NCBI RefSeq assembly: GCF_050948175.1
Contig: NC_135204.1
Location: forward strand, 9,353,473-9,417,472
Length of the DNA stretch: 64,000 nt
DNA from: Xylocopa sonorina
Lineage: Eukaryota; Arthropoda; Insecta; Hymenoptera; Apidae
Direction of reading: 5' to 3'
The notes beneath the pieces were generated by a model, which was not told the origin of the DNA, made no database searches, and saw only the letters and a list, made by a program, of their open reading frames with translations. A program made the translations under genes and the position numbers. This document shows, one piece after another, positions 60,829 to 64,000 of the stretch; position 1 is the stretch's first letter; each line of letters starts with the position of its first letter.

Positions 60829-63800
60829 CTCTAACTGTAGTGAGTGTTATCTTGCGCATATAAAACTGAGAGAAACCACGAGAAAGCAAAAAACTCTTAA
60901 TAACTTGTAAGCAAAAGAAAAAAAACAATTCAGCAGGTGGCAGTTCGGGGTGGGAAGGGGAGATCTTTAGCGATCGCGTGATCCTATGCACGCACGTACG
61001 ATTACTCCAAACAACAAAAAATATAACAAAAGGCGAAAAAAAATCATTCGAAATAATACACACGATATACACGTTGAGTTGCGGGAGCGCGCAAAAAGGT
61101 AATAAAGTAAAAAAATTAAAAAAAATATATATACAACACACCCCGCGATAAATAGAAAGAGACTGCAAGAGCATTTAGAGAGGCACTATCCTTTTTGCCT
61201 TCTTTTGCGTATTGAGAAGAAAAAATATATGCTATCTTTAACACTGTGCATGCCCGTTCAAAATTCAGTGGACGATGTCGAGAACGTTGAGTTGGACACC
61301 TGACTGACAGGGCGCGTATACGTGTATATATATATACACACACATATATATATTCATCCGTATTAATAAAGAAAGGACGAGGAGAAAAAAGAGGGAAAAA
61401 AATACGCGCCAGTCTAGTCAGGATTAAACCTTCGTTTCTACCAGCTTCAATGAGTGAGAGTACGAATTATACGCATTGTCCACCCGCAATAACGTTATGT
61501 CAGTAACGAAACATACTAATGGCTCGACGTCGATCAAAGTGCATATATATATTGTGTTCGTTTGTTTTCACCTCTACACAGGCCCCTCCCCTTTGCATAA
61601 TCTCCTCCTCGTCCTCTTCCCCGCTTTTTTACTGCGCGCATCACTGTTCTCGCATACTACGACGAAATAACGATATTATTAATGTATGCGTATAAATCGA
61701 GTGTAAATCATGCCCCCGTTTATCCGAAAGGGATGAACACGCGCGTCTCCTCCAGAGCTGGGGTCGCACGGTTTGTCATCGAATGATCGTATCGAGGGGG
61801 ATGAGTGTGTACCACGGTCAGGATCAAAACCGCGCGGCTTCATCTCTGCTTTCTGTATAAGATATTATATATGAATGTACTTCCGAAGAAGTGTCCCGGT
61901 TCGCGAAAGCAATTAATTTCATACCGATACAACGTATAGGTCTCGAGCATGGGTTCTCCTCGCGTAGTCATTTGTAAATTCAAAGAGAATGCGCTTTAAC
62001 GGGTTTGCGAAAGCGTCGTACTTAAAACGAAATGCAATAACATCGGTCTTGTCTTAAGTGTTTGGCTTTCGCAGTGTCAAATTTTACGTTGAATAGAAGT
62101 GAAGAGAAAGAGAGATCTTTAAACCGAGAACAAGAAGAAAGGAGAGAAGAAAATACGTGCAGTCAGTCATAAAAAGTCTACGCGTACGCTTTTCAAACTC
62201 TGAGTATTTAAAAACGAACGAGGGTTTCGAACATTCTCTATTGGATATCGATGCGCGCAAAATTAGAGGGACTCTGAAAAAGTGCTACGTACAATTATTT
62301 CAAAAGAACGTGAAATGTAAACTCTGCTTGCAGGTACTATGATTGAACTCTACAGAATTTCAAAGTATAAATATATTTATACTTTGCCGGGTCTTTTAAA
62401 TAGTGCGCACGCTCTGTAACTTGAATGGCATACATTTTTCGCTTCCAAAGGCAATTTATCATTACCCTTATGTTTAACGATATCTGAAAAATGTTAAGAA
62501 CCCTTATTTGAATTTTAAATGTGTACGTAGACATTTCCGACTGACTGTATTAGTGTACCGTTCTCTTTCAGGGACGGCAGAACGAAAATCCTGATCAATG
62601 AGCTTTTCTAAAACGAAAAATAATGAATTAAACGAACGAAAGAGTAAATTACGTTTCACAGACAGAAAAAACAGAAATAACAACAATGTAGCTATCTAGC
62701 TAGTCTGTAATTGTGGTTGTACTTTTTCATACGCCCCCTCCCCCTGTGTAAACTATAACGATCGCTGTGGTATAACAGAATTACAGAATAAACGATTGTA
62801 TCCCGACTCTTTCTTCACCCGCGCTCACTTTCGCTATCACTGTCCTCGATTCCACCGGTATCGTAGTTGATCTTAGCCGTTGCGTCCATTCACCTTTTTA
62901 TCGATGAACCGTTCGGTCGATTGCGCTTACGAAAAGAAATGAAGAGAAAATACGAACAGAAAACATTCCAATGAAAACAGTTACAATTGATTCGTTCTTT
63001 AGCCTGCGCAAAATTTAGCAATATGTATACATATACACGATGTAAAACCATCTGCGTTCTCTATAGTAAACATAGCGTTAATCGACAATTTTTATCTGCG
63101 TTGCGAAAGGAATGATTTAAAGTGCAATTGGAAGTACCAAATGTCCTGTGGTCTTTGTCGATGATTCGAATTGTGTAAAACGAGCTACTCGCGAATAGTT
63201 GCATTTTGTTGAGTTTCTTTTTTCTTGTACGAATGTACGCAGAGGTTCATCGAAGCGTGTCACTCGTTTCATTCGTAACCATAAGTTTCTGACCGCCACT
63301 GTGTTATATACATGTAGCAGGAGAATAAAAATAAACTAAAATCGAATTCGCGCGGTTTTCTCTCGCGATCATAAAAACGTCGTGGATGATCCGTAATTAA
63401 ACCGTGTACAAGCGTGCAGCAAAAAAGCGAGGTGTATACAAAAACGGGAAGAGATAAAGAAGAAATGTGAAGGGAATGCGCGCAAATGAGAGATCGAGAA
63501 AAAGCTCTGCCTAGAAATTTTCGGTGTACATCGTGCCCCCTTGTATTTAGGATTATTAATAACACGATACAAATTGATAATCATGTTATAAAATAACGTT
63601 ACAAATGAATAACTCAAATCGTAATATCAACGGCACCGTAAGTAAGTATATGCGAAATAATCTTAAGATCGTAAAACTAGGGTATTGAGGTGAAAAAAGA
63701 AATGAAAAATTTTTAATCGACGCGAATCGTACGAGAAGCGATTTACGTGTGGTAGAAAATCGAAGACAGTTTAGAGGAGCGTATCGTCGGATATGAAAAG

Positions 63801-64000
63801 CAAAAGAACACCATCCAAAGGAAAGTACTTTCATTGAGTCGCATGGAAAGAGAGTAATCGGAAGCCACGGAAAGGAAGAACGAAGACCAGTGGCGAAGCA
63901 GAGAAGACATCGGTATCATCGGATAAGAATTTTGCAAATATACAGTTTATGTGAATACGTAATGTGTGCGTAACGTAATCGATACGCGTACGAGCGACAA
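60829..64000 (+). other. 14-3-3 epsilon 3' UTR and downstream flank
   Basis: About 3.2 kb to the window edge without a convincing coding region. AATAAA hexamers at about 61365 and 62787-62792 are poly(A) candidates; the second would give a 3' UTR of about 2 kb. A-rich runs and short TA runs (about 61123-61136, 61323-61352) occur. The 170-codon minus-strand frame at 60662-61174 reads hydrophobic, Phe-rich sequence from A-rich DNA and is not taken as a gene. Confidence 0.5.

Noticed and set aside
60662..61174. 170-codon minus-strand frame
   Set aside because: Overlaps the last 14-3-3 epsilon exon and its A-rich 3' UTR; Phe-rich composition follows from the A runs.
1..64000. CRISPR arrays, operons, ribosome-binding sites, rRNA
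   Set aside because: None seen. The window is nuclear animal DNA, and repeats present are simple repeats or gene duplicates.

Overview
This is a eukaryotic window: AT-rich, with spliced genes, short GT-AG introns, long AT-rich intergenic DNA, simple repeats and no operon structure. Gene content (citron kinase/sticky, Orai, a single SPPL3, OSBP, 14-3-3 epsilon) and protein style point to an insect, probably a hymenopteran such as a bee. The species call is inference; no marker gene is present. Layout from left to right: the 3' end of a citron-kinase (sticky) gene (+, 1-1527); two complete type I fatty acid synthase genes in direct tandem (+, 3891-12841 and 14301-22783), with a retroelement-bearing spacer between them; a three-exon HCFC1R1-like gene (-, 23730-24730); the CRAC channel Orai (+, 28968-31239); signal peptide peptidase-like 3 (-, 35430-37212); the oxysterol-binding protein OSBP (+, 40866-52052); and 14-3-3 epsilon (+, 55065-60828) with a long 3' untranslated region. 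I rebuilt exons by hand from splice sites. Each complete CDS joins to a length divisible by three with no internal stop: 2412, 2400, 266, 355, 393, 769 and 256 residues. The most interesting element is the FAS pair. The upstream copy has all the expected catalytic motifs. The downstream copy is an intact 2400-codon gene but lacks one KS catalytic histidine (Asp instead) and the KS GFGG loop, the DH catalytic histidine (Tyr instead), the KR nucleotide-binding glycines and arginine, and the ACP serine that carries phosphopantetheine (Ala instead). Its AT, ER and TE motifs are intact. The AT-domain segment of the two genes, introns included, is about 97% identical by eye, far above the flanks. 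That is the mark of recent gene conversion over the very domain the degenerate copy keeps. The picture is a FAS pseudoenzyme, possibly acting in trans or as a heterodimer partner of its intact neighbour. Other leads are a phase-matched 66-nt candidate cassette exon inside the OSBP PH domain, an Orai pore-helix position changed from basic to Thr, and an LTR fragment followed by a primer-binding-site-like sequence between the FAS genes. OSBP, SPPL3, Orai and FAS share loose membrane-lipid and ER/Golgi themes, but nothing here shows that the cluster is functionally coordinated.
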